A DNA stretch of 64,000 nucleotides from Micromonospora parathelypteridis (GCF_014201145.1 NZ_JACHDP010000001.1:4030001-4094000), one strand, 5' to 3'; counted from the first letter of the stretch, positions 1 to 8,410 are shown. Notes: generated from the sequence alone by a model not told the origin. Program-made: numbers and translations.

Positions 1-233
1 AAGTTCGGGTCCTTGTAGGTGGTGCCCTCGGTCGCCTTGATGAAGGCGAACTGGATGCCCGCGTTGCGGACGCTGGTCCAGTTGATGGTGCCCTGGTAGC
101 GGGACACGTCGATGCCGGGTGTGGTGGCTGCGGCCGCCGGTCCGGCGGTCGCGACCAGGGCCGCCGCCGCGGTGGCGAGGACGGTGAGGCCGGCCGCGAG
201 CACGCGGCGCAGCGATGACGAGGTACGGGCCAT
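1..233 (-). CDS. GH25-family muramidase, N-terminal part (runs off the window)
   Basis: Only the first 77 codons are inside the window; the 3' end is missing. The translation opens with a Sec-type signal peptide (basic SLRR, then an Ala/Leu/Val-rich core, residues 8-36). The mature part reads [13 protein letters not shown] and then FAFIKATEG, the first two strands of the glycoside hydrolase 25 lysozyme fold, with an Asp at about 42 and a Glu at about 69. GH25 enzymes cut the beta-1,4 bond between N-acetylmuramic acid and N-acetylglucosamine, so this is probably a secreted cell-wall hydrolase. The ATG at 233 has a GGAGG box 6 nt upstream. Any C-terminal binding domains cannot be seen. Confidence 0.85.
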   Translation of the reverse strand, partial: MARTSSSLRRVLAAGLTVLATAAAALVATAGPAAAATTPGIDVSRYQGTINWTSVRNAGIQFAFIKATEGTTYKDPN

Positions 234-507
234 GAGTGCCTCCAAGGACGTCGCTCTATCGACATCCATCTTTGGAGGTAAGTGCCCTAGATCGCAAGGC
301 AAGCTGAAAAAAGCTTCATCGGCGAGCGTTGATCGTCCCGGTCAGCGAAGCGTGACGGATCAGCGCAGGGGGGCCGGGTCGAGCTGCCAGCGGGTGCTGC
401 GCTCACCTGCGTTCACCTCCCGCTTCACTCGCCACCCGATCAGTCTCACAGGATGCGAGCCGGTGCCTCGGGAACGACATGGAACGCCGCCGGTAGGCTC
501 GCGCCCC
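234..507. other. Divergent intergenic region, muramidase / M50 peptidase
   Basis: These 274 bases carry no convincing gene. On the muramidase side there is an inverted repeat, CCTCCAA against TTGGAGG, whose inner arm overlaps the muramidase ribosome-binding site, so a stem could mask it. There is also a small AAGCT/AGCTT inverted repeat at 301-316. A TAGGCT box lies next to the M50 gene. No known riboswitch was recognised. Confidence 0.4.
494..499 (+). promoter_or_regulatory. TAGGCT -10 element, M50 peptidase gene
   Basis: TAGGCT ends 8 nt before the ATG at 508 and there is no Shine-Dalgarno sequence, which suggests a leaderless mRNA. No clear -35 is visible. Inference from position and consensus only. 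Confidence 0.45.
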
Positions 508-1251
508 ATGATGTCGATCGACGGGCTGAGCGACCTGTGGGACACGCTGTTCGGCGCGCAGCCGGACCCGCCCCCGCTGCTGGTGCTGATCACCGCGGCG
601 GTCGCGCTGGTGGTGGTGTCCACCCGGCTGCCGTGGCGGATCGCCCGCAACGCCATCACGATCGCGCACGAGGGTGGGCACGCCCTGGTCGCGCTGCTCA
701 CCGGCCGCAAGCTGCGTGGCATACGGCTGCACTCGGACACGTCCGGGCTGACCCTCTCCGCTGGCCGTCCCACCGGGCCGGGCATGATCCTCACCCTGCT
801 CGCCGGCTACGTCGCCCCACCGCTGGTCGGGCTGGCCGGCGCCTGGCTGCTCGGCGGTAACCGGATCACCCTGCTGCTCTGGGTCGCGGTGGCGCTGTTG
901 CTCGCCATGCTGATCATGATCCGCAACGCCTTCGGCGTGGTGTCCCTGCTGGTCACCGGCGCACTGGTGTTCGCCGTCTCGTGGTACGCGACCCCGCAGG
1001 TCCAGGCCGCGTTCGCGTACGTCGGGGTGTGGTTCCTGCTGCTCGGCGGGGTGCGGCCGGTGGTCGAGCTGCAGCGGCTGCGCTCGCGGGGCCGGATGCC
1101 CGCCTCCGACGCTGACCAACTCGCCGGGCTCACCCCGTTCCCGGCGATCTTCTGGGTGACCGTCTTCGCCCTGGTCAACCTGGCGGCCCTGGTCGCGGGT
1201 GCGCTCCTCCTCGCCGGGCCAATCCTCACCAACGCCGGCCTGACGCAGTAA
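508..1251 (+). CDS. M50 family membrane metallopeptidase
   Basis: This 247-residue integral membrane protein carries the zinc motif HEGGH at residues 54-58, inside the segment TIAHEGGHALVALLTG, typical of the M50B-like site-2-protease branch. Hydrophobic helices follow (residues about 21-37 and several between 90 and 240). M50 enzymes cut substrates within or next to the membrane; the substrate here is unknown. A longer in-frame reading back to 112 exists, but its extra residues look like non-coding translation. The ATG at 508 fits the membrane topology and has a TAGGCT box 8 nt upstream. The gene stands alone between a divergent muramidase gene and a reductase gene 63 nt downstream. Confidence 0.82.
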   Translation: MMSIDGLSDLWDTLFGAQPDPPPLLVLITAAVALVVVSTRLPWRIARNAITIAHEGGHALVALLTGRKLRGIRLHSDTSGLTLSAGRPTGPGMILTLLAGYVAPPLVGLAGAWLLGGNRITLLLWVAVALLLAMLIMIRNAFGVVSLLVTGALVFAVSWYATPQVQAAFAYVGVWFLLLGGVRPVVELQRLRSRGRMPASDADQLAGLTPFPAIFWVTVFALVNLAALVAGALLLAGPILTNAGLTQ

Positions 1252-1314
1252 CCGCCCCCGGCCCGGGTTGGGAGGCCGGCACGAGGGCGGGGGACGGGCG
1301 GGCAGAATGGCGGT

Positions 1315-2298
1315 ATGCGGTATGTGATCATCGGGGCGGGTGCGGTCGGCGGAACCATTGGCGTACGGCTGGCTCACGCCGACCGGGACGTGACCCTGGT
1401 GGCCCGGGGTGCGCATCTGGACGCGATCCGCGCGCGGGGTCTGACCCTGCGACAGCCCGACGGGGAGGTCACCGCCCGGCTCGCCGCCGTGGACGGCCCC
1501 GGTGACCAGCCGCTGCCAGCGGACACGGTGCTGGTCCTCACGGTCAAGTCGCAGGACACCGCCGGCGCGCTGGCCGCCTGGGTGGACGCGCCGGTGGTCG
1601 GCGGTGGCACGGCGGGCGAGCGTCTGCCGTTGCTGACCGCGCAGAACGGGGTGGCCAACGAGCGGGCCGCGCTGCGGCTCTTCGCCGACGTGCACCCGGT
1701 CTGCGTCTGGTTGCCGGCCACCCATTTGGATCCGGGTGTGGTGGTGGCCAACGGGTACCCGCACCCCGGGATGCTCCACATCGGGCGCTACCCCGGCGGC
1801 GCCGACGACACCGACCGGGCGATCGCCGCCGATCTGAGCGCGGCCGGGTTCGTCGCTCCGGTTCGCGCGGACGTGCTGCGCTGGAAGTACGGCAAGCTGC
1901 TCAGCAATCTCGGCAACGGCCTGCAGGCGCTGCTCGGCCGGGACATCCCGGACGCGCTGGCCGAGCGGGTACGCGCCGAAGGTGTCGCCGCACTCGCCGC
2001 CGCCGGCATCGCGCACACCTCGTCGGAGGAGGAGAAGGCCGAGCGCGGCGACCTGGTCGGGCAGCGCCCGGTCGACGGGGAGGCCCGCTCCGGCGGCTCC
2101 ACCTGGCAGAGCCTCGCCCGGGGCACCGGCTCGACCGAGGTCGACCACCTCAACGGGGAGATCGCGTTGCTCGGGCGGCTGCACGGCGTACCAACGCCGG
2201 CCAACGTCGCCGTCCAGCGGGCCGTACGCCGGGCGGTCCGGGAGCGGATCGGGGCCGGCGCGTTCCCGCTCGCCGAGCTGGAGAAGATGATCGCCTGA
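1315..2298 (+). CDS. 2-dehydropantoate 2-reductase family protein (ApbA/PanE)
   Basis: A 327-residue NAD(P)-dependent dehydrogenase of the ketopantoate reductase family. It begins with a Rossmann nucleotide-binding loop GAGAVG (residues 7-12), and the family's NG segment appears as LTAQNGVANE around residue 110. The C-terminal helical domain contains RADVLRWKYGKLLSNLGNGLQALL, where the family has its catalytic Lys region. PanE reduces ketopantoate to pantoate in pantothenate and CoA synthesis, but actinobacteria carry several paralogues, and no other pantothenate gene is nearby. The exact substrate is therefore open. CAGAAT lies 6 nt before the ATG and may be a leaderless promoter. Confidence 0.8.
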   Translation: MRYVIIGAGAVGGTIGVRLAHADRDVTLVARGAHLDAIRARGLTLRQPDGEVTARLAAVDGPGDQPLPADTVLVLTVKSQDTAGALAAWVDAPVVGGGTAGERLPLLTAQNGVANERAALRLFADVHPVCVWLPATHLDPGVVVANGYPHPGMLHIGRYPGGADDTDRAIAADLSAAGFVAPVRADVLRWKYGKLLSNLGNGLQALLGRDIPDALAERVRAEGVAALAAAGIAHTSSEEEKAERGDLVGQRPVDGEARSGGSTWQSLARGTGSTEVDHLNGEIALLGRLHGVPTPANVAVQRAVRRAVRERIGAGAFPLAELEKMIA

Positions 2299-2360
2299 TC
2301 GGGGCAACCGCCGCCCCCACCCGGTGCGTGTTCCCTGCGACCGACACGGGGAGGTAGCGG

Positions 2361-2861
2361 GTGCCGGACGTCGACGGGTTCGACGAGTTCTACCGGGGGA
2401 GTCGGCAACGGCTGCTCGGCTTCGTCTACGCGCTCACCGGCGACCGGGTCGAGGCGCAGGACGCCGTGCAGGAGGCGTACATCCGGGCGTGGCAGCGCTG
2501 GTCGACGGTCAGCGGGTACGACGACCCGGAGGCGTGGCTGCGGGTGGTGGCCAGCCGGATCGCGGTCAGTCGGTGGCGCAGCCTGCGCAGCCGGGCCCGC
2601 GCGTACCTGCGACACGGGGTCACCGAGACCGTTCCCGGACCGGGCACCGACACCGTCGAAGTGGTCGCCGCGCTGCGTCTACTGCCCGAGGAACAACGCG
2701 TCGCCATCGCCCTGTACTACCTGATGGGCATGCCGGTCGCCGACGTGGCGCGGGAGACCGCGGCCCCGGTGGGCACGGTCAAGGCCCGACTCTCCCGGGG
2801 GCGTGCCGCGCTCGCCGGTCTGCTCGCCGTCTCTGATCTGGAGGAGGCCACCGATGCGTGA
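2361..2861 (+). CDS. ECF (SigE-like) RNA polymerase sigma factor
   Basis: A 166-residue extracytoplasmic-function sigma factor. Region 2 is residues 7-50 (DEFYRGSRQRLLGFVYALTG, then VQEAYIRAW) and region 4 is about 104-156 (LPEEQRVAIALYYLMGMPVADVA, then VGTVKARLSRGRAAL, the DNA-binding helix-turn-helix). This is the SigE-like actinobacterial ECF group that lacks a long linker. The start is GTG, with GGGGAGG at 2348-2354. Its stop overlaps the next gene by 8 nt. That gene codes for a single-pass membrane protein, so the pair looks like a sigma factor with a membrane partner, possibly an anti-sigma factor. The regulon is unknown. Confidence 0.9.
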   Translation: MPDVDGFDEFYRGSRQRLLGFVYALTGDRVEAQDAVQEAYIRAWQRWSTVSGYDDPEAWLRVVASRIAVSRWRSLRSRARAYLRHGVTETVPGPGTDTVEVVAALRLLPEEQRVAIALYYLMGMPVADVARETAAPVGTVKARLSRGRAALAGLLAVSDLEEATDA

Positions 2862-3714
2862 CGACCCGACGTTCGTCGAACGGATCCAGCGGGACCTGCG
2901 GGACGCGCGCTGGCTCGCCCCGGAGGAGATCCGCTCCCGGGGCCGTCGCCGCAGCCAGCGCAAGATCGTGGTCGCGACCGTCGTGCTGGCCCTCGCCGGG
3001 TTCTCCGCCGTGGCGGTCGCCGCGCCGAGGACGTCCCCGCCATTGGTTCAGCCGGCCGCCGCGCCCTCCGCCTCGCCGACCCGGCACGAGATCACCACCG
3101 ACGCCCTGCTGCAGCCAGCCGACCTGCCGCAGCCGGTCTACGTGCAGCTCAGCCAGGCGGGGCTGGGCGAGCCGGTCCGGCTGGAGGACACGCTCGGCCA
3201 CTGCCGGACGAGCCAGGGGCGATCGGACGGCTGGCAAATGTCCATCCTGTCCCGTTCGCAGACCCTCATGCGGAAGCCCACTCAGGGCGTCCTGGTGCCG
3301 GGCGACGCACTGGTCATGCAGGATCTCTTCAGGCTGGAACCACAGACGGCTCGACAGCTCTTCACCGGTCTGGACGACCTGGTCGCGCCGTGCGCCGAGT
3401 GGCGAAGCGTCGAGAAGTGGGAGACGGCAGACGGCACCCACATCATGGAGGTGATCCACCGGTGGGCGGTGGTGCAGCGGGGCTTCGCGGGGGACGACGC
3501 CGCCATCCTGCGGGACTCGGTCACGGCCCCTCGGGACGTGCAGACCGGGCAGACGTTCGGCAATGCACCGCCGCCGACCCTCCTGGCCGTCGTCCGGGTC
3601 GGCGACACTGTCTCGCTGCTCCGCATCGCAGATGACGGCACCGAGGCGAAACTCCGCCAGCTCGCCGTGGCGGCGGTTGCCCGGATGTGCGCCGCCGCCA
3701 ACCCTGCCTGCTGA
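2854..3714 (+). CDS. Single-pass membrane protein coupled to the ECF sigma gene
   Basis: A protein of 286 residues with a short cytoplasmic N-terminus (residues 1-37, ending in the basic stretch RGRRRSQRK), one membrane helix (about 38-57) and a Pro/Ala-rich linker leading to an external domain of about 220 residues. That domain contains cysteines at the segments GHCRTSQGRS, APCAEW and MCAAANPAC. The ATG lies inside the end of the sigma gene (8 nt overlap), so translation is probably coupled. Topology and position suggest an anti-sigma or sensor role, but no zinc-binding HxxxCxxC motif of the ZAS class is seen. Function is therefore inferred from context only. Confidence 0.6.
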   Translation: MRDDPTFVERIQRDLRDARWLAPEEIRSRGRRRSQRKIVVATVVLALAGFSAVAVAAPRTSPPLVQPAAAPSASPTRHEITTDALLQPADLPQPVYVQLSQAGLGEPVRLEDTLGHCRTSQGRSDGWQMSILSRSQTLMRKPTQGVLVPGDALVMQDLFRLEPQTARQLFTGLDDLVAPCAEWRSVEKWETADGTHIMEVIHRWAVVQRGFAGDDAAILRDSVTAPRDVQTGQTFGNAPPPTLLAVVRVGDTVSLLRIADDGTEAKLRQLAVAAVARMCAAANPAC

Positions 3715-3739
3715 CCCTCGGCTCGGGGCCAGCAGGCAG
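3704..3739. terminator. Bidirectional hairpin terminator
   Basis: CTGCCTGCTG (3704-3713) pairs perfectly with CAGCAGGCAG (3730-3739), with an inner CCC/GGG pairing. It sits between two convergent genes and overlaps the end of the upstream one. Confidence 0.7.
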
Positions 3740-3747
3740 CGGCGAGA

Positions 3748-5331
3748 TCAGAGCGGGATGTTGCCGTGCTTCTTCGGCGGCAACGTCTCCCGCTTGGTGC
3801 GCAGGACGCGGAGCGCCCGGACGATCTGGGTGCGTGTCTCGTGCGGCGCGATCACCGAGTCGATGTAGCCGCGTTCGGCCGCCACGTACGGGTTGGCCAG
3901 GGTGTCCTCGTACTCGGCGATCTTCTCGGCCCGGACCGCCGCCGGGTCCTCGGCGCCGGCCAGCTCGGAGCGGTAGAGGATGTTCACCGCGCCCTGCGCG
4001 CCCATCACGGCGATCTGCGCGGTCGGCCACGCGAAGTTGAGATCCGCGCCGAGGTGCTTGGAACCCATCACGTCGTACGCCCCGCCGTAGGCCTTGCGCG
4101 TGATCACGGTGACCTTGGGGACGGTCGCCTCGGCGTACGCGTAGATGAGCTTGGCGCCCCGGCGGATGATGCCGTCCCACTCCTGGCCGGTCCCGGGCAG
4201 GAAGCCGGGCACGTCCACGAAGGTCAGCACGGGGATGTTGAACGCGTCGCAGGTGCGGACGAACCGGGCGGCCTTCTCGGAGGCGGCGATGTCCAGGGTG
4301 CCGGCGAAGTGCATCGGCTGGTTGGCGACCACGCCCACCGGCCGCCCCTCGATCCGGCCGTAGCCGACCACGATGTTCTGCGCGTAGAGCGGCTGAACCT
4401 CGAGGAACTCCCCGTCGTCGAGGACGTGCTCGATCACCCTGTGCATGTCGTACGGCTGGTTGGCCGAGTCCGGGATCAGGGTGTCCAGCTCCCGGTCCTC
4501 GTCGCTGATCGCCAGTTCGGCGGGAGCCTCGAGGACCACCGGCTCGTCGAGGTTGTTCGACGGCAGGTACGACAGCAGCGCCTTGACGTAGTCGACGGCG
4601 TCCTCCTCGTCGCTGGCGAGGTAGTGCGCGTTGCCGCTGCGGGAGTTGTGCGTGCGTGCCCCGCCCAGCTCCTCCATGCCGACGTCCTCGCCGGTCACCG
4701 TCTTGATCACGTCGGGTCCGGTGATGAACATGTGCGAGGTCTGGTCGACCATGACGGTGAAGTCGGTGACCGCCGGCGAGTAGACCGCGCCGCCGGCACA
4801 GGGCCCCATGACCAGCGAGATCTGCGGGATGACGCCGGAGGCCCGCACGTTGCGGAAGAAGATCTCACCGTAGAGGCCGAGCGAGACCACACCCTCCTGG
4901 ATGCGCGCGCCACCGGAGTCGTTGATGCCGACCACCGGGCAGCCGATCTTCATGGCCAGGTCCATCACCTTGACGATCTTCTGGCCGAAGACCTCACCGA
5001 GCGAGCCGCCGAAGACCGTGAAGTCCTGCGCGAAGACGCACACCTGCCGGCCGTCCACCGTGCCGTAGCCGGTGACCACGCCGTCGCCGTACGGGCGGTT
5101 CTTCTCCAGCCCGAAGGCCGTGGAACGGTGCCGGGCCAGCTCGTCGAGCTCGACGAACGAGCCCTCGTCGAGCAGCATCTCGATCCGCTCACGGGCGGTC
5201 TTCTTGCCTCGCGCGTGCTGCTTCTCGACCGCGCGGGCCGACCCGGCGTGCACCGCCTCGTCGACCCGGCGCTCCAGGTCCGCCAGCTTGCCCGCAGTGC
5301 TGTGGATGTTGGTCCCGGTCTCGGTAGTCAC
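3748..5331 (-). CDS. accD5: Acyl-CoA carboxylase carboxyltransferase (beta) subunit, propionyl-CoA type
   Basis: A 527-residue carboxyltransferase that moves the carboxyl group from carboxybiotin to propionyl-CoA and/or acetyl-CoA, giving methylmalonyl- or malonyl-CoA for lipid and polyketide synthesis. Diagnostic segments are [23 protein letters not shown] and [36 protein letters not shown] (given here as several motifs: the two oxyanion-hole Gly-rich loops of the crotonase fold). Length fits the PccB/AccD5 group. It is divergent from birA, as in mycobacteria. No small epsilon (AccE) gene lies beside it. GTG start; TATATT lies 6 nt upstream with no ribosome-binding site. Confidence 0.92.
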   Translation of the reverse strand: MTTETGTNIHSTAGKLADLERRVDEAVHAGSARAVEKQHARGKKTARERIEMLLDEGSFVELDELARHRSTAFGLEKNRPYGDGVVTGYGTVDGRQVCVFAQDFTVFGGSLGEVFGQKIVKVMDLAMKIGCPVVGINDSGGARIQEGVVSLGLYGEIFFRNVRASGVIPQISLVMGPCAGGAVYSPAVTDFTVMVDQTSHMFITGPDVIKTVTGEDVGMEELGGARTHNSRSGNAHYLASDEEDAVDYVKALLSYLPSNNLDEPVVLEAPAELAISDEDRELDTLIPDSANQPYDMHRVIEHVLDDGEFLEVQPLYAQNIVVGYGRIEGRPVGVVANQPMHFAGTLDIAASEKAARFVRTCDAFNIPVLTFVDVPGFLPGTGQEWDGIIRRGAKLIYAYAEATVPKVTVITRKAYGGAYDVMGSKHLGADLNFAWPTAQIAVMGAQGAVNILYRSELAGAEDPAAVRAEKIAEYEDTLANPYVAAERGYIDSVIAPHETRTQIVRALRVLRTKRETLPPKKHGNIPL

Positions 5332-5337
5332 CCAGGG

Positions 5338-5343
5338 AATATA
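5338..5343 (-). promoter_or_regulatory. TATATT -10 element, accD5
   Basis: On the minus strand TATATT is followed by 6 nt and then the GTG start at 5331. It is the most AT-rich hexamer in this GC-rich divergent region and predicts a leaderless accD5 mRNA. Confidence 0.5.
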
Positions 5344-5403
5344 ACGATGGTTCAGGTGGGCGCCGCTGTGCAGTACGCCTCAGTGTCGACGCGACCACCG
5401 TCG

Positions 5404-5409
5404 TAGGCT
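5404..5409 (+). promoter_or_regulatory. TAGGCT -10 element, birA
   Basis: TAGGCT ends 6 nt before the birA ATG and there is no ribosome-binding site, so a leaderless transcript is likely. It lies back to back with the accD5 promoter. Confidence 0.5.
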
Positions 5410-5415
5410 GGCGGA

Positions 5416-6291
5416 ATGTCGGGCTCCCCGTACACCGATCTGGACCGTCCGCCGCTGTCGGCGGCCCGGCTGCGCCGCGCGTTGGTCGCCCCGAACGGGC
5501 CGTGGGCCCGACTGGAGCTGCGCGCCGAGACGGGCTCCACCAACGCCGACGTGGCCGAGGCGGCGCGAGCCGGTGAGCCCGAGGGCCTGGTCGTGGTCGC
5601 CGAACGGCAGACCGCCGGGCGTGGGCGCCGCGGTCGGGTCTGGCAGTCGCCGGCGCGGGCCGGCATCACCACCAGCGTGCTGCTGCGGCCCGGCGAGGCC
5701 GTGCCGGATCGCGGCTGGCTGCCCGCGACCCCCACGGGGTACGGGTGGCTGCCGTTGCTGGCCGGCGTGGCGCTGGTCGAGGCGGTGGCCCGGCTGGCCG
5801 AGCTGGAGGCCACCCTGAAGTGGCCCAACGACCTGTTGATCGACGACGCGAAGTGCGCGGGCGTGCTCGCCGAGGCGGTGCCGGGGCGCTCGGCGGACCA
5901 ACCGCCGGCCATCGTGCTCGGCATCGGGCTCAACGTGACGCTGCGCGCCGACGAGCTGCCGGAGAATCCGACCGGGCTACCGGCCACCTCGCTGCAGTTG
6001 GCCGGGGCGGCGGCCACCGACCGGGACCCGCTGCTGCGGGCCCTGCTGCGGGCGGTCGCCGACTGGTACGACCGCTGGCGCTCCGCGGGCGGTGATGCGG
6101 TGGCCAGTGGCCTGCGCGACGCCTACCTGGCGGCCTGCGCGACGGTCGGCCGCGAGGTACGCGTCCTGCTCCCCAACGGCGAGGCCCTGACCGGCGCCGC
6201 CACCGGAGTCGACCCGGACGGCCAGCTCATCGTCACCACCCCTGACGGCAACCGCACCCTTGCCGCCGGAGACGTCCTGCACCTTCGGTGA
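5416..6291 (+). CDS. birA: Biotin-[acetyl-CoA carboxylase] ligase
   Basis: A 291-residue biotin protein ligase that activates biotin to biotinyl-5'-AMP and attaches it to the carrier subunit of acyl-CoA carboxylases. The catalytic loop is AGRGRRGRVWQSP (GRGRRGR, residues 68-74), the substrate segment is KWPNDLLIDDAKCAGVL (KWPN at 135-138), and a C-terminal SH3-like domain ends in DGNRTLAAGDVLHLR. There is no N-terminal helix-turn-helix, so this is a monofunctional ligase rather than an E. coli-type repressor. Its place opposite accD5 links modifier and target complex. The 3' end carries a 19-bp tandem near-duplication. Confidence 0.93.
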   Translation: MSGSPYTDLDRPPLSAARLRRALVAPNGPWARLELRAETGSTNADVAEAARAGEPEGLVVVAERQTAGRGRRGRVWQSPARAGITTSVLLRPGEAVPDRGWLPATPTGYGWLPLLAGVALVEAVARLAELEATLKWPNDLLIDDAKCAGVLAEAVPGRSADQPPAIVLGIGLNVTLRADELPENPTGLPATSLQLAGAAATDRDPLLRALLRAVADWYDRWRSAGGDAVASGLRDAYLAACATVGREVRVLLPNGEALTGAATGVDPDGQLIVTTPDGNRTLAAGDVLHLR

Positions 6292-6308
6292 CGTCCTGGA
6301 CTTTCGCT
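6271..6308 (+). repeat. 19-bp tandem near-duplication at the birA 3' end
   Basis: GACGTCCTGCACCTTCGGT (6271-6289) is followed directly by GACGTCCTGGACTTTCGCT (6290-6308), 16 of 19 identical. The birA stop codon falls at the junction, so one copy is coding and the other is not. Confidence 0.75.
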
Positions 6309-6433
6309 GCCAGGAGGGCCTCCGGCGGCGAAAGGTCTCGCTGTTGACACAAGGCACCCCCGTGAGGCTGATCCGATCAGGCGGTTGGACCGGTTACCGT
6401 CTGCGCGTCGGAAAAATGGCGATGGAGGTTGTC

Positions 6434-7006
6434 GTGGCGTTTCCTGAAGACGTGCTCACCGAGGACGAGCATGTCGTGCTCCATCTGCACCCACACTGGA
6501 AGGCGTTGATCCAGCCGATCGCGGTGCTGGTGCTGGCCATTGCGGCGGTGGTGGTCGGTGTGCTCCTGCTGCCCGAGAGTGGCGGCGGTTCGATCGTGCT
6601 GGCCGTGATCGGGGCGATCGCCCTGGTCGCGGTGCTCTGGCTCGGCCTGTGGCCGTTCCTGGTCTGGCGCACCACGCACTACCTGTTCACGAACGAGCGT
6701 GTGCTGATCCAGCAGGGTGTCTTCTCCCGTGACCGGCGGGACCTTCCGCTCACCCGGGTCAACGACCACTCGATGAACCAGCGGTTCCTCGAGCGCCTGC
6801 TCGGCTGCGGCACGCTCACCATCGAGTCGGCCGGTGAGCGCGGCCAGTCGGTGCTCGCCGACGTGCCGAACGTCGGAAAGGTGCAGACCACCCTGTACGA
6901 GCTGGTCGAGGCACAGCACGACAAGCACTCGCTGGGTGACGGGGAGATGCGCGACATCCTCGCCGACATGCAGGACGGCAAGCCGCTGCGCGACACCACG
7001 ACCTGA
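6434..7006 (+). CDS. Bacterial PH domain membrane protein
   Basis: 190 residues: an N-terminal segment with LHLHPHWKALIQP, two membrane helices (about 26-45 and 52-72), then a bacterial pleckstrin-homology-like domain (bPH2) recognised by RTTHYLFTNERVLIQQGVFSRDRRDLPLTRVNDHSMNQRFLERLLGCGTL, quoted here as YLFTNERV, then LPLTRVNDH, then LLGCGTL. Such proteins form membrane-associated oligomers of unclear role. GTG at 6434 is chosen because GGAGG lies 6 nt upstream; an ATG 18 nt earlier (6416) is possible. A TTGACA hexamer at 6344-6349 could be a -35 element, but no matching -10 is obvious. In this region the gene lies downstream of birA in the same direction. Confidence 0.78.
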   Translation: MAFPEDVLTEDEHVVLHLHPHWKALIQPIAVLVLAIAAVVVGVLLLPESGGGSIVLAVIGAIALVAVLWLGLWPFLVWRTTHYLFTNERVLIQQGVFSRDRRDLPLTRVNDHSMNQRFLERLLGCGTLTIESAGERGQSVLADVPNVGKVQTTLYELVEAQHDKHSLGDGEMRDILADMQDGKPLRDTTT

Positions 7007-7022
7007 TCCGGACCGCCTGAGG

Positions 7023-7051
7023 CCCGCCCCTGCCGTACGCGTGGGGGCGGG
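7023..7051. terminator. Hairpin between convergent genes
   Basis: CCCGCCCC (7023-7030) pairs with GGGGCGGG (7044-7051) across a 13-nt loop, exactly between the PH-domain gene and the convergent MaoC gene. It probably ends transcription from both sides. Confidence 0.55.
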
Positions 7052-7693
7052 TCAGTCGTGTGGTTCGGCCCTCGGCGTGCCGCTGACGGGCTGGTCGGCG
7101 TTAGCGGCTGGGCTTGCCTCGGCTGGGCCGGCGTCGGCTGGGCTTGCCTCGGCTGGGTTGGCCTCGGCTGGGTCGGCTTCGGCTGGGTCGGCTTCGGCCG
7201 GTCGCACGGCGAACCAGCCACGGAAGCGGGTCCGCAGCACCTCCTGCTCGGGCCGGTCGTCCGGGCCGAGGCGGAGCATGGTGCCGGTGAGGCTGACGGT
7301 GCCCAGCCCCGGGCGGGCGGTCGACGGCCGGGCGCCCATCACGTCGACCCGAACGGCGAGTCGATCGCCAGCGCGCACGGGGGCGAGCCAGCGCAGCTCC
7401 TCCAGCCCGGGGGATGCGTCCGCCGCCGCCCGGGACAGCAGGTGGTCGACGTACGCGCGCATGAACAGGCTGACCGTGTAGAAGCCGCTGGCGATCAGCC
7501 CGCCGTGCCGGCTCGCCCCGGCCAGGTCGGGATCGACGTGGTACCACTGCGGGTCGAAGCGGCGGGCGAAGGCGACCATCTCGTCGCCATCCACGGTGAC
7601 CACACCGAGGTCGACGGTGAGCCCTGGGACAAGATCTTCGAAGAACAGCTCGGCAGGTTGCCCAGTGCCGGAGCGGGCGTCGGGTGCCGTCAC
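7052..7693 (-). CDS. MaoC-family hydratase with a repetitive C-terminal tail
   Basis: 213 residues. Residues 1 to about 160 form a single hot-dog domain of the MaoC type (TVDLGVVTVDGDEMVAFARRFDPQ, then HVDPDLAGASRHGGLIASGF), the family of (R)-specific enoyl-CoA hydratases and related thioesterases. The family's Asp/His hydratase motif is partly visible as DPQWYHVD. From residue 165 the protein changes to six pentapeptides (PAEAD, PAEAD, PAEAN, PAEAS, PADAG, PAEAS), an acidic Pro/Ala tail with no known function. The GTG start overlaps the stop of the upstream GtrA gene as GTGA, so translation is probably coupled. Substrate unknown. Confidence 0.8.
   Translation of the reverse strand: MTAPDARSGTGQPAELFFEDLVPGLTVDLGVVTVDGDEMVAFARRFDPQWYHVDPDLAGASRHGGLIASGFYTVSLFMRAYVDHLLSRAAADASPGLEELRWLAPVRAGDRLAVRVDVMGARPSTARPGLGTVSLTGTMLRLGPDDRPEQEVLRTRFRGWFAVRPAEADPAEADPAEANPAEASPADAGPAEASPAANADQPVSGTPRAEPHD
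7112..7201 (-). repeat. 15-bp minisatellite encoding a PAEA(D/N/S) tail
   Basis: Six in-frame copies of a 15-bp unit encode the pentapeptides at the MaoC C-terminus. The copies differ at a few bases, so the array is moderately old or selected at the protein level. Confidence 0.8.
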
Positions 7694-8397
7694 CGGCGGG
7701 GCGCGCGGCGGGTGCTGACGTGCAACTCCGCGGCGAGTTCCGCGTCCAGGTCGGCGGCGGGGCTGACGCTCAGCCGCTTGGACCGCCCCTGAGTGGGCGC
7801 GCCGGGCGGTGGGTCGGCGCGTTCCGCTTCCGCCTCTTCCAGCTCTGACACGGATTCGGCCAGTTCGGCGACCGGGTCCATCTCCGCCATCGTGTCCCAC
7901 TCGTCACGCGGGATGCTGTGCCAGGTGGCTGCGGGCTTCGCGTCGGGCTCGACCTCGACCTTCGGGACGGGCTGGAAGACGAAGGTCCGGTATGACCAGA
8001 ATCGGAACAGAGTGGCCAGCAGTACACCGGCGGTCTTGGCCACGTTCAACGCGAGCAGGCCGTGTATGTCGAGGCCGTACTTCGCCACTGCCACGGCACC
8101 CAGTTCAATGAGCAGGCCAGCCCCGTTGAACAGGAAGAAAAGGACGTATTCCCGGCGGAGTGCCGATTTCGGGCGATCCCGGTACGTCCAGTGCCGATTC
8201 ATCAGATACGACGTGATCGTGGCGACGATGGTCGCGATCACCGACGCCTTCAACTGACCATTGACGAAAACGGTCAGTGCAAGGGCATTGAACACCGCGT
8301 AATTGATGACGGTGTTGATGCCGCCCACGATGCCGAACTTGAGCGCCTCGTGGATGAACTTCTGCCAGCGCTCAGGCAGGAGACGGACAAGACGCAT
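7690..8397 (-). CDS. GtrA-family membrane protein (copy 1)
   Basis: 235 residues. The N-terminal 140 form a GtrA domain with four membrane helices (EALKFGIVGGINTVINYAVF, then SYLMNRHWTYRDRP, then EYVLFFLFNGAG and KTAGVLLATLFRFWSYRTFVF). GtrA proteins are thought to flip or carry lipid-linked sugars, often with a glycosyltransferase, for cell-wall or teichoic acid modification. A cytosolic tail of about 90 charged residues (rich in Glu and Asp, ending STRRAPRR) is an addition to the core family. The ATG at 8397 is preferred over an upstream in-frame start because TAAGGT lies 7 nt before it. It is followed, with a 4-nt overlap, by the MaoC gene. Confidence 0.82.
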   Translation of the reverse strand: MRLVRLLPERWQKFIHEALKFGIVGGINTVINYAVFNALALTVFVNGQLKASVIATIVATITSYLMNRHWTYRDRPKSALRREYVLFFLFNGAGLLIELGAVAVAKYGLDIHGLLALNVAKTAGVLLATLFRFWSYRTFVFQPVPKVEVEPDAKPAATWHSIPRDEWDTMAEMDPVAELAESVSELEEAEAERADPPPGAPTQGRSKRLSVSPAADLDAELAAELHVSTRRAPRR

Positions 8398-8404
8398 GCG
8401 AAAC

Positions 8405-8410
8405 ACCTTA
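8405..8410 (-). promoter_or_regulatory. TAAGGT -10 element, GtrA copy 1
   Basis: On the minus strand TAAGGT stands 7 nt before the ATG at 8397, with no ribosome-binding site between; it supports both a leaderless transcript and the choice of start. Confidence 0.4.

Noticed and set aside
403-2307. 634-codon minus-strand open frame across the M50 and reductase genes
   Set aside because: Low-complexity translation, opposite to two genes with clear motifs.
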